From Paenibacillus faecalis (GTDB taxonomy: Bacteria; Bacillota; Bacilli; Paenibacillales; Paenibacillaceae): a stretch of 64,000 bases of DNA. Below, one piece after another: positions 47,411 to 56,014 of the stretch; the first letter of the stretch is position 1; every line of letters begins with the position of its first letter. The position numbers and the translations under genes are program-made. The notes beneath the pieces were generated by a model, which did not search any database, had not been told where the DNA came from, and saw nothing but the letters and a program-made list of their open reading frames with translations. Where the stretch lies: positions 3,019,761 through 3,083,760 of the forward strand of contig NZ_LT985747.1 in assembly GCF_900289175.1 (NCBI RefSeq), in the 5' to 3' direction.

Positions 47411-48310
47411 CTATTCGCGGTGAAACCCGAGATCTCGAAGGACGCGCTCTTGGTTGCGCCAATCTTTTTTCACCTTTACCCACAATTCAAGAAAGATTTT
47501 AGAGCCGAGCAATCGCTGTATATCCTGACGAGCCTGTCGGCCAACTTCCTTCAACATGGAACCTTGCTTTCCGATAATAATCCCTTTTTGAGAATCACGC
47601 TCCACGAAAATAACAGCCGATATATGGACGACGCCATTTTCCTCAACACGCATATCTTCAATCGTGACGGCAATGGAGTGCGGAACCTCTTCCCTTGTCA
47701 TGTGCAGTATTTTTTCACGAATCAATTCCGCGCAAACAAACTGCTCTGGGTGATCGGTCACCTGATCCTCAGGATAATACTGCGGTCCTGGCGGTAAATA
47801 CTTCTGAATCTGATCCAAAAGGGTATTCACATTATTGCCCAATTTGGCAGAGATAGGTACGATTTCCGCAAAGTCCAGCAGGTTACGATATTCCTCAATA
47901 AGCGGCAGCAAAGCGGTTGGTTCAATTTTGTCAATTTTGTTCATAACAAGAATGACAGGCGTGCTAATCTGCTTCAGTTGCTCAATGATAAAGCGGTCCC
48001 CTCCGCCAAGACCCTCTGAGGCATCCACCAGAAACAAGACGGCCTCAACCTCACCTAATGTGCCAAGCGCAGTCTGATTCATGTAATCCCCAAGCTTGGA
48101 TTGGCGTTTATGAATTCCGGGTGTATCCAAAAAAACGATCTGTGAATCGTTCGTCGTATACACGCCATGTATTTTATTACGAGTTGTTTGCGGCTTATCT
48201 GACATAATGGCAATCTTCTGACCAATCACCTGGTTCATAAGCGTCGACTTGCCAACGTTTGGTCGGCCGATAATAGCTACAAAACCCGATTTGAACGTTT
48301 TATTGTGCAT
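47411..48310 (-). CDS. era: Ribosome-assembly GTPase Era
   Basis: Essential GTPase of 299 residues that binds the 3' end of 16S rRNA during 30S maturation. It shows G1 GRPNVGKST (about 15-23), the switch I region [10 protein letters not shown]3 DTPGIH, G4 NKID, G5 SAKLG, and a C-terminal KH domain with [24 protein letters not shown]-like sequence precedes the ATG. In B. subtilis cdd lies between dgkA and era; here only a scar of it remains upstream. Confidence 0.97.
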   Translation of the reverse strand: MHNKTFKSGFVAIIGRPNVGKSTLMNQVIGQKIAIMSDKPQTTRNKIHGVYTTNDSQIVFLDTPGIHKRQSKLGDYMNQTALGTLGEVEAVLFLVDASEGLGGGDRFIIEQLKQISTPVILVMNKIDKIEPTALLPLIEEYRNLLDFAEIVPISAKLGNNVNTLLDQIQKYLPPGPQYYPEDQVTDHPEQFVCAELIREKILHMTREEVPHSIAVTIEDMRVEENGVVHISAVIFVERDSQKGIIIGKQGSMLKEVGRQARQDIQRLLGSKIFLELWVKVKKDWRNQERVLRDLGFHRE

Positions 48311-48376
48311 AAAATTCCTCCGTTAACATGTTGCTCCATTGTTTCTTACAGCTTCATTGACCATCAAGATTACATA

Positions 48377-48436
48377 TTATTTCGTTCCCAAACTCCATGA
48401 ACCCAAAGCTCCGGGCAGCAGTTCTTCTACAGTTTG
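48377..48436 (-). pseudogene. cdd: Relic of the cytidine deaminase gene cdd (C-terminal end)
   Basis: Directly after the dgkA stop, one frame reads QTVEELLPGALGSWSLGTK and then stops. The block TVEELLPGA is the conserved C-terminus of cytidine deaminases (B. subtilis Cdd ends with TVEELLPGAF plus about 14 residues). The remainder of the enzyme, including the zinc-binding HAE and PCxxC motifs, is absent: upstream of this point lies only dgkA in another frame, which has a stop a few codons before. Gene order in B. subtilis is dgkA-cdd-era, so this looks like an internal deletion of cdd. Confidence 0.75.
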
Positions 48437-48437
48437 C

Positions 48438-48824
48438 TTACCGGATATCGCTTACCCAGGATATCACCGGCTCATAAAAAACAGCAATACCGACAACTAC
48501 TGCAAAACAAGCGGTAACCAGCACAGCCCCTGCAGCTGTATCCTTGGCAATACGGGCCAAGGGATGATCGTCAGGAGATATCAGGTCAACCACAGCTTCC
48601 ACCGCTGTATTTATCAATTCCGCTGAAATTACTAAAGTTACGGCAAGCCCCAGAAACAACCACTGTATCAGTGTCAGGCCTAGCAGTCCCGCAGCCATAA
48701 ACACAACAACTGCAGCAACGATATGAATCTTCATGTTTCTTTCGGCTTTAAAGGCATGAATAATGCCTTGTACCGCATATTTAAAGGTGGACCGCAGGGA
48801 AGACCTATACGGCTTTCCCTTCAC
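48438..48824 (-). CDS. dgkA: Undecaprenol/diacylglycerol kinase family protein
   Basis: Small membrane kinase of 128 residues. In Gram-positives it phosphorylates undecaprenol (UdpK) to recycle the lipid carrier for wall synthesis. It has three helices, the conserved FKYAVQGIIHAFKAERNMKIH surface helix and the catalytic ELINTAVEAVVDLISPDDHPLARIAKDTAAGAVL motif. The start is GTG at 48824, sharing its first base with the TAG stop of ybeY, so translation is coupled. Confidence 0.93.
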   Translation of the reverse strand: MKGKPYRSSLRSTFKYAVQGIIHAFKAERNMKIHIVAAVVVFMAAGLLGLTLIQWLFLGLAVTLVISAELINTAVEAVVDLISPDDHPLARIAKDTAAGAVLVTACFAVVVGIAVFYEPVISWVSDIR

Positions 48825-49321
48825 TAACGGGTTAACCCCACTTGGGCTAATATAGCCTCTTGTTTTCCCATCATTACCGATTCACTTTCCGCATCCTGAT
48901 GATCGTATCCGAGCAAGTGCAGGAAGCCATGGACGAACAGAAATCCAAGCTCCCGCTCGAGTGAGTGACCGTATTCCTCACTTTGCAGTTTGGCACGTGA
49001 AACAGAGATAATAATATCTCCCAGTACATCAGGCACGCTATTTAGCTCGTCCTCTTCATCCAGCTCGTAAATGATCTGGAGCTCTTCATCTGTCTCTTCA
49101 TTCATTGCAAAAGATAACACATCAGTCGGACGGTCGATTCCGCGGTATTCTTTATTTAGTTCGTGTATCTGCTTATCATCAACGAAAGTGAGATCAACTT
49201 CTCCTTCCGTTATCCCTTCAGCTTTTCCAGCTTGCTGCAGAATTCGTTCAAGAAGAGATATCAATTCATCCGAAATATCAAACTCCTCTTGTTCATTGTT
49301 CCATACCAGCTGCAGACTCAT
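48824..49321 (-). CDS. ybeY: Endoribonuclease/rRNA maturation factor YbeY
   Basis: Zinc-dependent protein of 165 residues involved in 16S rRNA 3'-end processing and ribosome quality control. The metal motif HGFLHLLGYDH is near the C-terminus (about 133-143), preceded by RGIDRPTDVLSFAM and the LGDIIISV strand. It lies 2 bp after pgpH and shares one base with dgkA. Confidence 0.96.
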   Translation of the reverse strand: MSLQLVWNNEQEEFDISDELISLLERILQQAGKAEGITEGEVDLTFVDDKQIHELNKEYRGIDRPTDVLSFAMNEETDEELQIIYELDEEDELNSVPDVLGDIIISVSRAKLQSEEYGHSLERELGFLFVHGFLHLLGYDHQDAESESVMMGKQEAILAQVGLTR

Positions 49322-49323
49322 CC

Positions 49324-51618
49324 TTAAACGCTCCTTCTACTGTCTTCTTCGGACTCCGGCTTTACGGAATCCACCGACTCTTGTTGTTCAGCCGGACTGT
49401 CCGGCTTCGGCTTCTTAATCTCTTCCGGATATTCAATCCGTGAATGGAAAATGCCCATCACGGTTTCCTTCAGCGTCCTTGCAATAATATCAAGCTCTCT
49501 CATCGTCAGATCACATTCATTAAACTGATGGTCATCCAGACGGCCCTTTATGATCTTCTCAATCATCGATTCAACCTGCTCCACCGTCGGTTTCCGCAAG
49601 GAACGAACCGCAGCCTCCACGCTGTCCGCAATTCCTACAACAGCCGCTTCCTTAGACTGTGCTTTCGGCCCTGGATAGCGAAAATCATCTTCGGTGAAAT
49701 CAGGCTCTACTCCCTGTTCCTCAGCTTGCCGAAGTGCCTTATGGTAGAAAAAGTGTAAAAATGTTGTTCCATGATGCTGCTCTGCGATATCCCGTATCGG
49801 CTTTGGCAGCTTGTAATCCTTGAGCATTTCCACACCATCTCGCGCATGGGCCACAATAATGGACTTGCTGAGTTTGGGGTCCATGGAATCATGAGGATTC
49901 TCCATGTTGTTCTGATTTTCGATAAAATAGACAGGTCGTTTCGTTTTACCGATATCATGATAATAAGAACCAACGCGGCACAACAATCCATCAGCACCGA
50001 TGGCTTCAGCTGCAGCTTCCGACAGGTTTCCGACCATCACACTATGGTGATACGTGCCCGGAGTTTCAGTAAGCAGCTTCCGCAGCAGCGGATGGTTCGG
50101 GTTTGACAGCTCCACAAGCTTGAGCGGCGAGAGGATACCGAAAGTAACCTCAAAGAACGGCATTAGGCCTATGACAAGCACAGCTGTCAAAATTCCGCCA
50201 GCCACAGCAAATGCCAGGGCATATATAGATTCTGCTCTCGTCCAGGAAGAATCCTGAATCAGCATCATGATCAAAACGGTCATCGCCCCGAATAAAGACA
50301 CCATGATTCCGCCCTTAAGCAGGGTGGAACGCTGGCTTGCCCGGTGGATCGAAAAGATAGCCACACAGGAAGTTACCGCGGCAAAAAAACCGAAGTGAAA
50401 ATCGAACATTTCCCCTTTATCTACATTCAAGATAACACTTGCCATGATACTGAATATAATGGCGCTGAAATAAGCCAAATGCATATCCAAAAGCAGCGTT
50501 ATCAGTATAACTCCTATCGCGACCGGAGCCAAATAACCGACGAACATACGCTGTTCACTCTGCAAAACACCAGCCAAATGCATGGAGATCAGCGTAATGA
50601 AATAAATCAGCACCATCATAAACACTTGGGAATTATTATATTTAAACATGTTCATATCGATCTGTCGGATAAACATCAGTATTCCCACGGAAAGCAGGAT
50701 GGAGAATAAGAGAACGCCCAGCTCTGGCCAATAGTTAACTTCATCTTTCAAAAGACCGTTTTTGCCAAGCAGTTCATACAGCTCGGGAGTTATGAGCTGA
50801 CCTTTCTCTACAAGTACATCACCTTGATTAATATATACAGGTGGGGTATTCTCCCTGGCCTCAACCTTGGCTTCCTTCGTAGCGACCTCATCATAGAACT
50901 TATTGGCTGTCAGAGATAAGCGCGCAAGCTCCTGGACCACCTCTCTTGACGTTCGGTCATCAAGCGAACTCGCACTGACGAGCTCAGCTACTTTGGCTCT
51001 TGGAACCTGCGCATCTACGGTTTCACTCATGAGCCGTGACACGATGTCCCTTGCTACGATCTTCATCTCATTGATATCTTCAGGATTTAACCTAGGGATT
51101 TTAATAAACGTTTCCTCGGGTACCCGGTAAGCCTGCTGACTAATCACCTTTTTCATCTCTTCAAGCAGCTCCGGTGGATAATTATCCCGGTTGTTTTGGA
51201 TAAAATTATTCACAAAATCCTCAACCCGTTGCGGAAGTTCCTGTCTGTAAATCCCGATCTTATCCTGCACAGAAACCTCATCCTGATTCAAACGATCAAT
51301 CCGGTCAAACAACTGAGTAACGAGTACATCATTACGAAGCGGGACATATGTATAAATAGGCTGGACTTTATCGGCCGCTTCTTCCTGCGCCTCTAGAGTT
51401 GCCTTGCTGTCCTCTATTTGCACGGGTGCAGTAATATTCTTTTCACTGCGCGTACCAACCTGTATGTCATAGCGCTCCGGAAGAAGCTTTGAAGAAAGAC
51501 TGATGTAAAACAGTAGAGCCAGAAACAAAAACAGAATATAGCGTGTTGCCACGCTATATTTCCAACCGTTGTTTTTAACGAATATGGACTTGTTTGTCGA
51601 TGGTTCTTTGGAGGCCAT
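49324..51618 (-). CDS. pgpH: PgpH-type 7TM-HD phosphodiesterase (YqfF)
   Basis: A 764-residue membrane protein that in Gram-positives degrades the second messenger c-di-AMP. An N-terminal helix (about 25-45) is followed by an extracellular 7TMR-HDED domain (about 60-290), seven helices (about 295-500) and a cytoplasmic HD domain with HHSVMVGNLSEAAAEAIGA, YYHDIGK and a later H/D pair (AEQHHGTTFLHFFY). The tail is acidic. It lies between phoH and ybeY as in B. subtilis. Confidence 0.94.
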   Translation of the reverse strand: MASKEPSTNKSIFVKNNGWKYSVATRYILFLFLALLFYISLSSKLLPERYDIQVGTRSEKNITAPVQIEDSKATLEAQEEAADKVQPIYTYVPLRNDVLVTQLFDRIDRLNQDEVSVQDKIGIYRQELPQRVEDFVNNFIQNNRDNYPPELLEEMKKVISQQAYRVPEETFIKIPRLNPEDINEMKIVARDIVSRLMSETVDAQVPRAKVAELVSASSLDDRTSREVVQELARLSLTANKFYDEVATKEAKVEARENTPPVYINQGDVLVEKGQLITPELYELLGKNGLLKDEVNYWPELGVLLFSILLSVGILMFIRQIDMNMFKYNNSQVFMMVLIYFITLISMHLAGVLQSEQRMFVGYLAPVAIGVILITLLLDMHLAYFSAIIFSIMASVILNVDKGEMFDFHFGFFAAVTSCVAIFSIHRASQRSTLLKGGIMVSLFGAMTVLIMMLIQDSSWTRAESIYALAFAVAGGILTAVLVIGLMPFFEVTFGILSPLKLVELSNPNHPLLRKLLTETPGTYHHSVMVGNLSEAAAEAIGADGLLCRVGSYYHDIGKTKRPVYFIENQNNMENPHDSMDPKLSKSIIVAHARDGVEMLKDYKLPKPIRDIAEQHHGTTFLHFFYHKALRQAEEQGVEPDFTEDDFRYPGPKAQSKEAAVVGIADSVEAAVRSLRKPTVEQVESMIEKIIKGRLDDHQFNECDLTMRELDIIARTLKETVMGIFHSRIEYPEEIKKPKPDSPAEQQESVDSVKPESEEDSRRSV

Positions 51619-51632
51619 AGCGACAATCCCCT

Positions 51633-52604
51633 TTAATCTTGGTTTTCTGCAGCTTTATCATATGCAACGATGATCTTTTGTACTAAAGAGTGCCGCACAA
51701 CGTCCTGCTCCGCAAAGTAAACGAATCCGATATCTTCAATCTCATGCAATATGGTCTTCGCTTCAACCAAACCTGACTTTTTACCGCGCGGCAGGTCAAT
51801 CTGGGTAACATCTCCCGTTATGACCATCTTTGATCCAAAGCCGAGCCTTGTCAAAAACATTTTCATTTGCTCAGGCGTTGTATTCTGGGCCTCGTCCAAA
51901 ATGATGAACGAATCGTCCAGCGTTCGGCCTCTCATATATGCAAGCGGCGCAATTTCAATCAGACCTCTTTCAAGAGCCTTGGCTACTTGATCCGGTCCCA
52001 TAACATCATACAGAGCATCATATAACGGTCTCAGATACGGATCTACCTTCTCCTGAAGATCGCCGGGCAGAAAGCCGAGGTTCTCTCCAGCTTCAACGGC
52101 CGGGCGGGTAAGGATGATCCGTTTCACTGACCCTTCCTTGAGTGCAGCTACGGCAAGCACTACAGCCAAATAGGTTTTTCCTGTACCTGCAGGACCGATA
52201 CCGAACACGATATCCTTCTTCTTAATCGTTGTAACATAGTGCTTCTGTCCAATCGTCTTTACCCGAATAGGCTTTCCACGATATGTTGTCGTAATTTCAC
52301 CTTTATACAGATCCAACAGCTGGTCAGCACGCAGATCTTTTGCCAAATCAACTGCATAAAGAACATCTCTCTCGGTCAGGATATAGCCATTGCGAATAAG
52401 CTGCAACAGCACATCAAATAACTGCTGCAAGCTTTCCAACTGACGCTGCTCACCGGAAATATTAATAACCGCTTCTCTTGAAGCAATTCTGGCGGGTATT
52501 TCCGATTCGATAATTTTCAAAAAAGAATCTTGCGGTCCGAACAAGGATAGTCCTTCAGACGCACTTTGCAAATAAATCTGAATGCTGGTCGATTGCTGTG
52601 ACAA
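51633..52604 (-). CDS. phoH: PhoH-like ATPase
   Basis: Cytoplasmic P-loop ATPase of 323 residues with an N-terminal KH-like/GPATP segment, Walker A GPAGTGKTYLAVVLAVAAL (about 137-155) and Walker B FIILDEAQNTTPEQMKMFLTRLG. PhoH proteins are linked with RNA metabolism alongside YbeY. It is the second PhoH protein of the window, without the PIN domain of YlaK. It lies 6 bp after yqfD. Confidence 0.95.
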   Translation of the reverse strand: MSQQSTSIQIYLQSASEGLSLFGPQDSFLKIIESEIPARIASREAVINISGEQRQLESLQQLFDVLLQLIRNGYILTERDVLYAVDLAKDLRADQLLDLYKGEITTTYRGKPIRVKTIGQKHYVTTIKKKDIVFGIGPAGTGKTYLAVVLAVAALKEGSVKRIILTRPAVEAGENLGFLPGDLQEKVDPYLRPLYDALYDVMGPDQVAKALERGLIEIAPLAYMRGRTLDDSFIILDEAQNTTPEQMKMFLTRLGFGSKMVITGDVTQIDLPRGKKSGLVEAKTILHEIEDIGFVYFAEQDVVRHSLVQKIIVAYDKAAENQD

Positions 52605-52610
52605 ATAGAT

Positions 52611-53804
52611 TCATTCTCCTTGATTGTATACTATGGGAAGTTCTTTTGCGATGGTCTCCTCCACCTCAAAAAGTACTTTCATATAAACTTTACCATTCTC
52701 TTTCTTATCATGCAAAATTTTTTGACTCACCAAACGGGAATCTGCCCCATATTTTGCCTGAATATCGCGAAAAGCACTCTCTAATCCTTCTTTTTTCGCT
52801 TCTTCCACTGTCACAGTCTGACTACTTTCGCTAACCTCCATCACCTTCTCAGTCATCCAGCCGATTGGAAGCGTTCGCGAGCGCCAAGTCAACGGATCAT
52901 ACAATGTCAGTGTTTCATGCTTATCAAACGGCTCATCGCCGTACCCCCATAACTGTATTGCACGATTTCCAAGAACGAGATATGACTTTTTGGATGATTC
53001 ACCGGTATAAATTTTCTGTTTTCTTACAAGAGGTACTTCGATATCATATTCATGCCAAACAAGTCCCCGCACTTCCCCTTTAGCAACAACAGACTGGGAG
53101 TACTCTTCATCTCCAATAATTCCTGATATCAAAATATCCCCTTTTTTAACGCGGGAATTGACTTGAACTTTCGGCAAGCCCTTTTCCGCATAAATATGTG
53201 TAACTACAGCGTCTCTCGTGCTGACAAGATGCCTCGGACTCTGCAACTCCGGCTTTTTAGGTACAGCGGCTTCCACTACCTGAATTTGAATGCTCGTACC
53301 ATTTCTTTCAACGCCAACCCACGAGGTTCCGGGCAAACGAGTAGTCAAATTCGTTGACAGCTTGTCCAATGGTTTCATTCTGAAAATCCATTGATAAGGG
53401 TATATCCCTTCCTCTTTTGCCGCTTGCAGCACGTCTTCGGTCGCTATCGTCTCGTTTCCTTCAACACTTACGTTCCAGATCATAGAGGATAAAGCGGTTA
53501 AAATGGCAAAAAATATAACTACACCGATCACAAAAAGTTTGCGCTTCAGCAATCGAACAGCCCGGAAAGGCAGTCCATGACGTTCAAGGATACGAGTTCT
53601 GCAGCCTGTCCGCTTTAACAAAGGGCGCAGCCCTTTAAAATCATTTAGCAACAGCTTGAACTCTACGGAATGCTCTCCTGTCGGTTTTACATCCCAAACC
53701 GGAGTTCCCTTCTCCGCCAATGCATTGATGAATGCTTCCACATGCTCGCCATGCACCGTAAGCTTCAAATAACCGCGTATAAAGACCATTGTCGGTATAT
53801 TCAC
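52611..53804 (-). CDS. yqfD: Sporulation protein YqfD
   Basis: A 397-residue protein with a cytoplasmic N-terminal part, one membrane helix (about 90-110) and a large outer domain (GNETIATEDVLQAAKEEGIYPYQW resembles POTRA/FtsQ-like sections). It matches the YqfD family, needed for efficient sporulation at the engulfment stage. Its start overlaps the yqfC stop by 4 bp. Mechanism is not established. Confidence 0.92.
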   Translation of the reverse strand: MNIPTMVFIRGYLKLTVHGEHVEAFINALAEKGTPVWDVKPTGEHSVEFKLLLNDFKGLRPLLKRTGCRTRILERHGLPFRAVRLLKRKLFVIGVVIFFAILTALSSMIWNVSVEGNETIATEDVLQAAKEEGIYPYQWIFRMKPLDKLSTNLTTRLPGTSWVGVERNGTSIQIQVVEAAVPKKPELQSPRHLVSTRDAVVTHIYAEKGLPKVQVNSRVKKGDILISGIIGDEEYSQSVVAKGEVRGLVWHEYDIEVPLVRKQKIYTGESSKKSYLVLGNRAIQLWGYGDEPFDKHETLTLYDPLTWRSRTLPIGWMTEKVMEVSESSQTVTVEEAKKEGLESAFRDIQAKYGADSRLVSQKILHDKKENGKVYMKVLFEVEETIAKELPIVYNQGE

Positions 53805-54094
53805 GGTCTCTCCCCCGTTCCTATATATTGAATGTTGTTAATTGTGCCTTCAATCATGACTTCCGTACTCTGAATTGCTCGGATGGAGAGACCGGAACCC
53901 GTTATTTCCATAGACCCCTGAGAAAGAGAAAGCACAAGCTTTTCAGCGGAAAAATGACGGACACCACGATGGTTTTCAATATGCAATTCCTTATTTCCAA
54001 TCAGGGTCAACCGCGGCAAGTCAAATAATAGATCCTGCGGCAAATCGAGCATTTCCTGAGTCCATTTCTGCAACTTGCGGCTGATGCGGGACAT
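53801..54094 (-). CDS. yqfC: Sporulation protein YqfC
   Basis: A 97-residue YabP/YqfC-family protein. It begins SRISRKLQKWTQEMLDLPQDLLFDLPRLTLIGN and contains the repeated short beta segments typical of the family (LVLSLSQGSMEITGSGLSIRAIQSTEVMIEG). I start at the ATG at 54094, 8 nt after GGGAGG, and not at 54127. First gene of the yqfC-yqfD-phoH-pgpH-ybeY-dgkA-era-yqzL-recO run. Confidence 0.92.
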   Translation of the reverse strand: MSRISRKLQKWTQEMLDLPQDLLFDLPRLTLIGNKELHIENHRGVRHFSAEKLVLSLSQGSMEITGSGLSIRAIQSTEVMIEGTINNIQYIGTGERP

Positions 54095-54125
54095 ATGAAG
54101 GCCCTCCCCCCTTCCTATACTGTAC

Positions 54126-54154
54126 ACCTTATGAACGGAATGGCCTTTTTATGC
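54126..54154 (-). promoter_or_regulatory. Possible sigma-E promoter of yqfC
   Basis: Minus-strand GCATAAA (54154-54148), 14 bp, CATAAGGT (54133-54126) loosely fits the sporulation sigma-E pattern (ATATT / CATACAAT). The match is partial. Confidence 0.35.
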
Positions 54155-54205
54155 AAGTTGATAGCCTTTCATGAACGATGGGAAAGCACGGCTTCTACTG
54201 ATAAG

Positions 54206-54242
54206 CAAAAAGACCGCTATGTCGATGACATAAGCGGTCTTG
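54206..54242 (-). terminator. Terminator of the nfeD-floA operon
   Basis: AAGACCGCT/AGCGGTCTT stem, extended inside by TATGTC/GACATA, followed by TTTTTGC on the minus strand. Confidence 0.92.
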
Positions 54243-54287
54243 ATATTGATATTTGATTGGTTTTTCCTAAAAACACCAAAAGTTTCA

Positions 54288-54896
54288 CTAATATCGGCGT
54301 CTCAAAGGTTTTTTAGAGCGGGGTGGCCCTAAAATTTCTGACCAGATCACTCCTCTTCTGGCCTGTTCTACAAGATTCGACTGGTTACGCCCAGATGTGC
54401 CACCCGTATCCGTAACCTCTACCGATATTTCAGGAATATGCGAAGTGATTTTGTCCAATTCCTTGTGAATCTGATCCAGACCTTCCTCCACATATCGATT
54501 GCGCTCCTCCATATCGAGCGAAAGGGTGGACTCCCTTCCCGGCGCAGCATCATGCCATGACTCCAAATCGGCAGGGGAACTATATGTTCTCTCCGACTCT
54601 TCATGGTACGCGGGATATGGCTCTTCGTCATCAAACGAATCATATGTCCGATCATCGGCTGACTGACCCGCCGAAGCTTCTGTAGCAGGCAAAGACTTAA
54701 CGCGCCGGGCTTGCTGTCCTGAGAGTTCTTCCTTATTGGATTTTGGAACCCGTTCGGTCAAATCTCCACCCCCTCCGAACGTTGGCATCCGGTTTTGTTT
54801 GCTTTCCTCATTATTTTTGCCGATTTTCCCAAATGCGGAGAGGATAAAAAAAACTATACCCGCCACGATGACAATATTATCAAGAATCCAATCCAT
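54288..54896 (-). CDS. FloA-linked single-helix protein, function unknown
   Basis: A 202-residue protein with an N-terminal membrane helix (about 5-23), then a long acidic, low-complexity cytoplasmic region (30-130), a helical stretch (VEEGLDQIHKELDKIT) and a conserved-looking C-terminus, QARRGVIWSEILGPPRSKKP. It lies 25 bp after floA, the position of B. subtilis yqfB, and before the operon terminator, so it is probably expressed with NfeD and FloA. I do not recognise a family for it. Confidence 0.7.
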   Translation of the reverse strand: MDWILDNIVIVAGIVFFILSAFGKIGKNNEESKQNRMPTFGGGGDLTERVPKSNKEELSGQQARRVKSLPATEASAGQSADDRTYDSFDDEEPYPAYHEESERTYSSPADLESWHDAAPGRESTLSLDMEERNRYVEEGLDQIHKELDKITSHIPEISVEVTDTGGTSGRNQSNLVEQARRGVIWSEILGPPRSKKPLRRRY

Positions 54897-54921
54897 CAGT
54901 GGCTCGCCTCATCTCTTCCTG

Positions 54922-55926
54922 TTATTTTTTATGAGAGTCATTTCCGTCCGTATTCTCACCCATTTTGCCAAGGGTGCCTCTCATTTGGGTATCTGCTTCA
55001 ATATTTTTAAGATTCATGTAATCCATTACGCCAATCTTGCCACTTTTCAGCGCTTCAGCCATAGCCAGCGGTACTTGAGATTCGGATTCTACCACGCGCG
55101 CTCTCATTTCTACAACGCGGGCCTTCATTTCCTGCTCTTGCGCTACAGCCATCGCGCGGCGTTCTTCCGCTTTAGCCTGAGCGATTCGCTTGTCTGCTTC
55201 CGCCTGCTCCGTTTGCAAGTATGCACCGATATTTTTGCCTACATCCACATCCGCGATGTCAATAGACAGAATTTCAAATGCTGTACCGGCATCCAGCCCT
55301 TTAGATAACACAGTTCTGGAGATCAGATCTGGATTCTCCAATACGTCTTTATGGGAAGCCGAAGAACCGACCGTCGTAACAATACCTTCACCAACACGGG
55401 CAATAATCGTCTCTTCACCCGCACCACCGACCAGGCGGTCAATATTCGCACGAACAGTAACACGAGCTTTAACTTTAACTTCAATACCATCCTTGGCAAC
55501 AGCCGCAACGATAGGGGTTTCAATGACACGAGGGTTTACACTCATCTGAACGGCCTGAAGAACATCACGCCCTGCGAGGTCAATCGCTGCGGCACGTTCG
55601 AATTCAAGCGGAATGTTCGCACGCTGGGCGGCAATCAGCGCATTTACAACCCGGTCCACGTTACCGCCCGCCAAATAGTGACTTTCCAGCTGATTTATAT
55701 TCAATCCCAAGCCGGCCTTTGTCGCTTTAATGAGCGGGTTAACGATTCGGCTCGGTGTAACGCGGCGAAGCCGCATAGCAACCAGCGTAATAATTCCGAT
55801 GCGAACACCCGAAGCGAGCGCCGAGATCCAGAGCATCAACGGGAAGAAGCTGAAAAACACACTCAGCACGATGATCGCAACGACCCCGATCAGTAGAATG
55901 GGAATCAAAGAACTATCCATATCCAA
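54922..55926 (-). CDS. floA: Flotillin-like membrane scaffold FloA
   Basis: SPFH/flotillin-type protein that organises functional membrane microdomains. It has a membrane-inserted N-terminus (about 8-45), then the FloA core ([46 protein letters not shown]) and a long Glu/Ala-rich coiled coil ([21 protein letters not shown], about 230-290). The start is uncertain: GGAGG is 9 nt from a TTG at 55926 (334 residues, close to B. subtilis FloA) but adjacent to an ATG at 55935. Downstream partner of the NfeD protein. Confidence 0.95.
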   Translation of the reverse strand: MDMDSSLIPILLIGVVAIIVLSVFFSFFPLMLWISALASGVRIGIITLVAMRLRRVTPSRIVNPLIKATKAGLGLNINQLESHYLAGGNVDRVVNALIAAQRANIPLEFERAAAIDLAGRDVLQAVQMSVNPRVIETPIVAAVAKDGIEVKVKARVTVRANIDRLVGGAGEETIIARVGEGIVTTVGSSASHKDVLENPDLISRTVLSKGLDAGTAFEILSIDIADVDVGKNIGAYLQTEQAEADKRIAQAKAEERRAMAVAQEQEMKARVVEMRARVVESESQVPLAMAEALKSGKIGVMDYMNLKNIEADTQMRGTLGKMGENTDGNDSHKK

Positions 55927-56014
55927 AAAAATCATCCTCCAACGATATATTTGTTATGACCATCTTACCAAATAAAGCAAGTGAATAACTACCTGAGAAA
56001 TTTTTATTTCTGTA

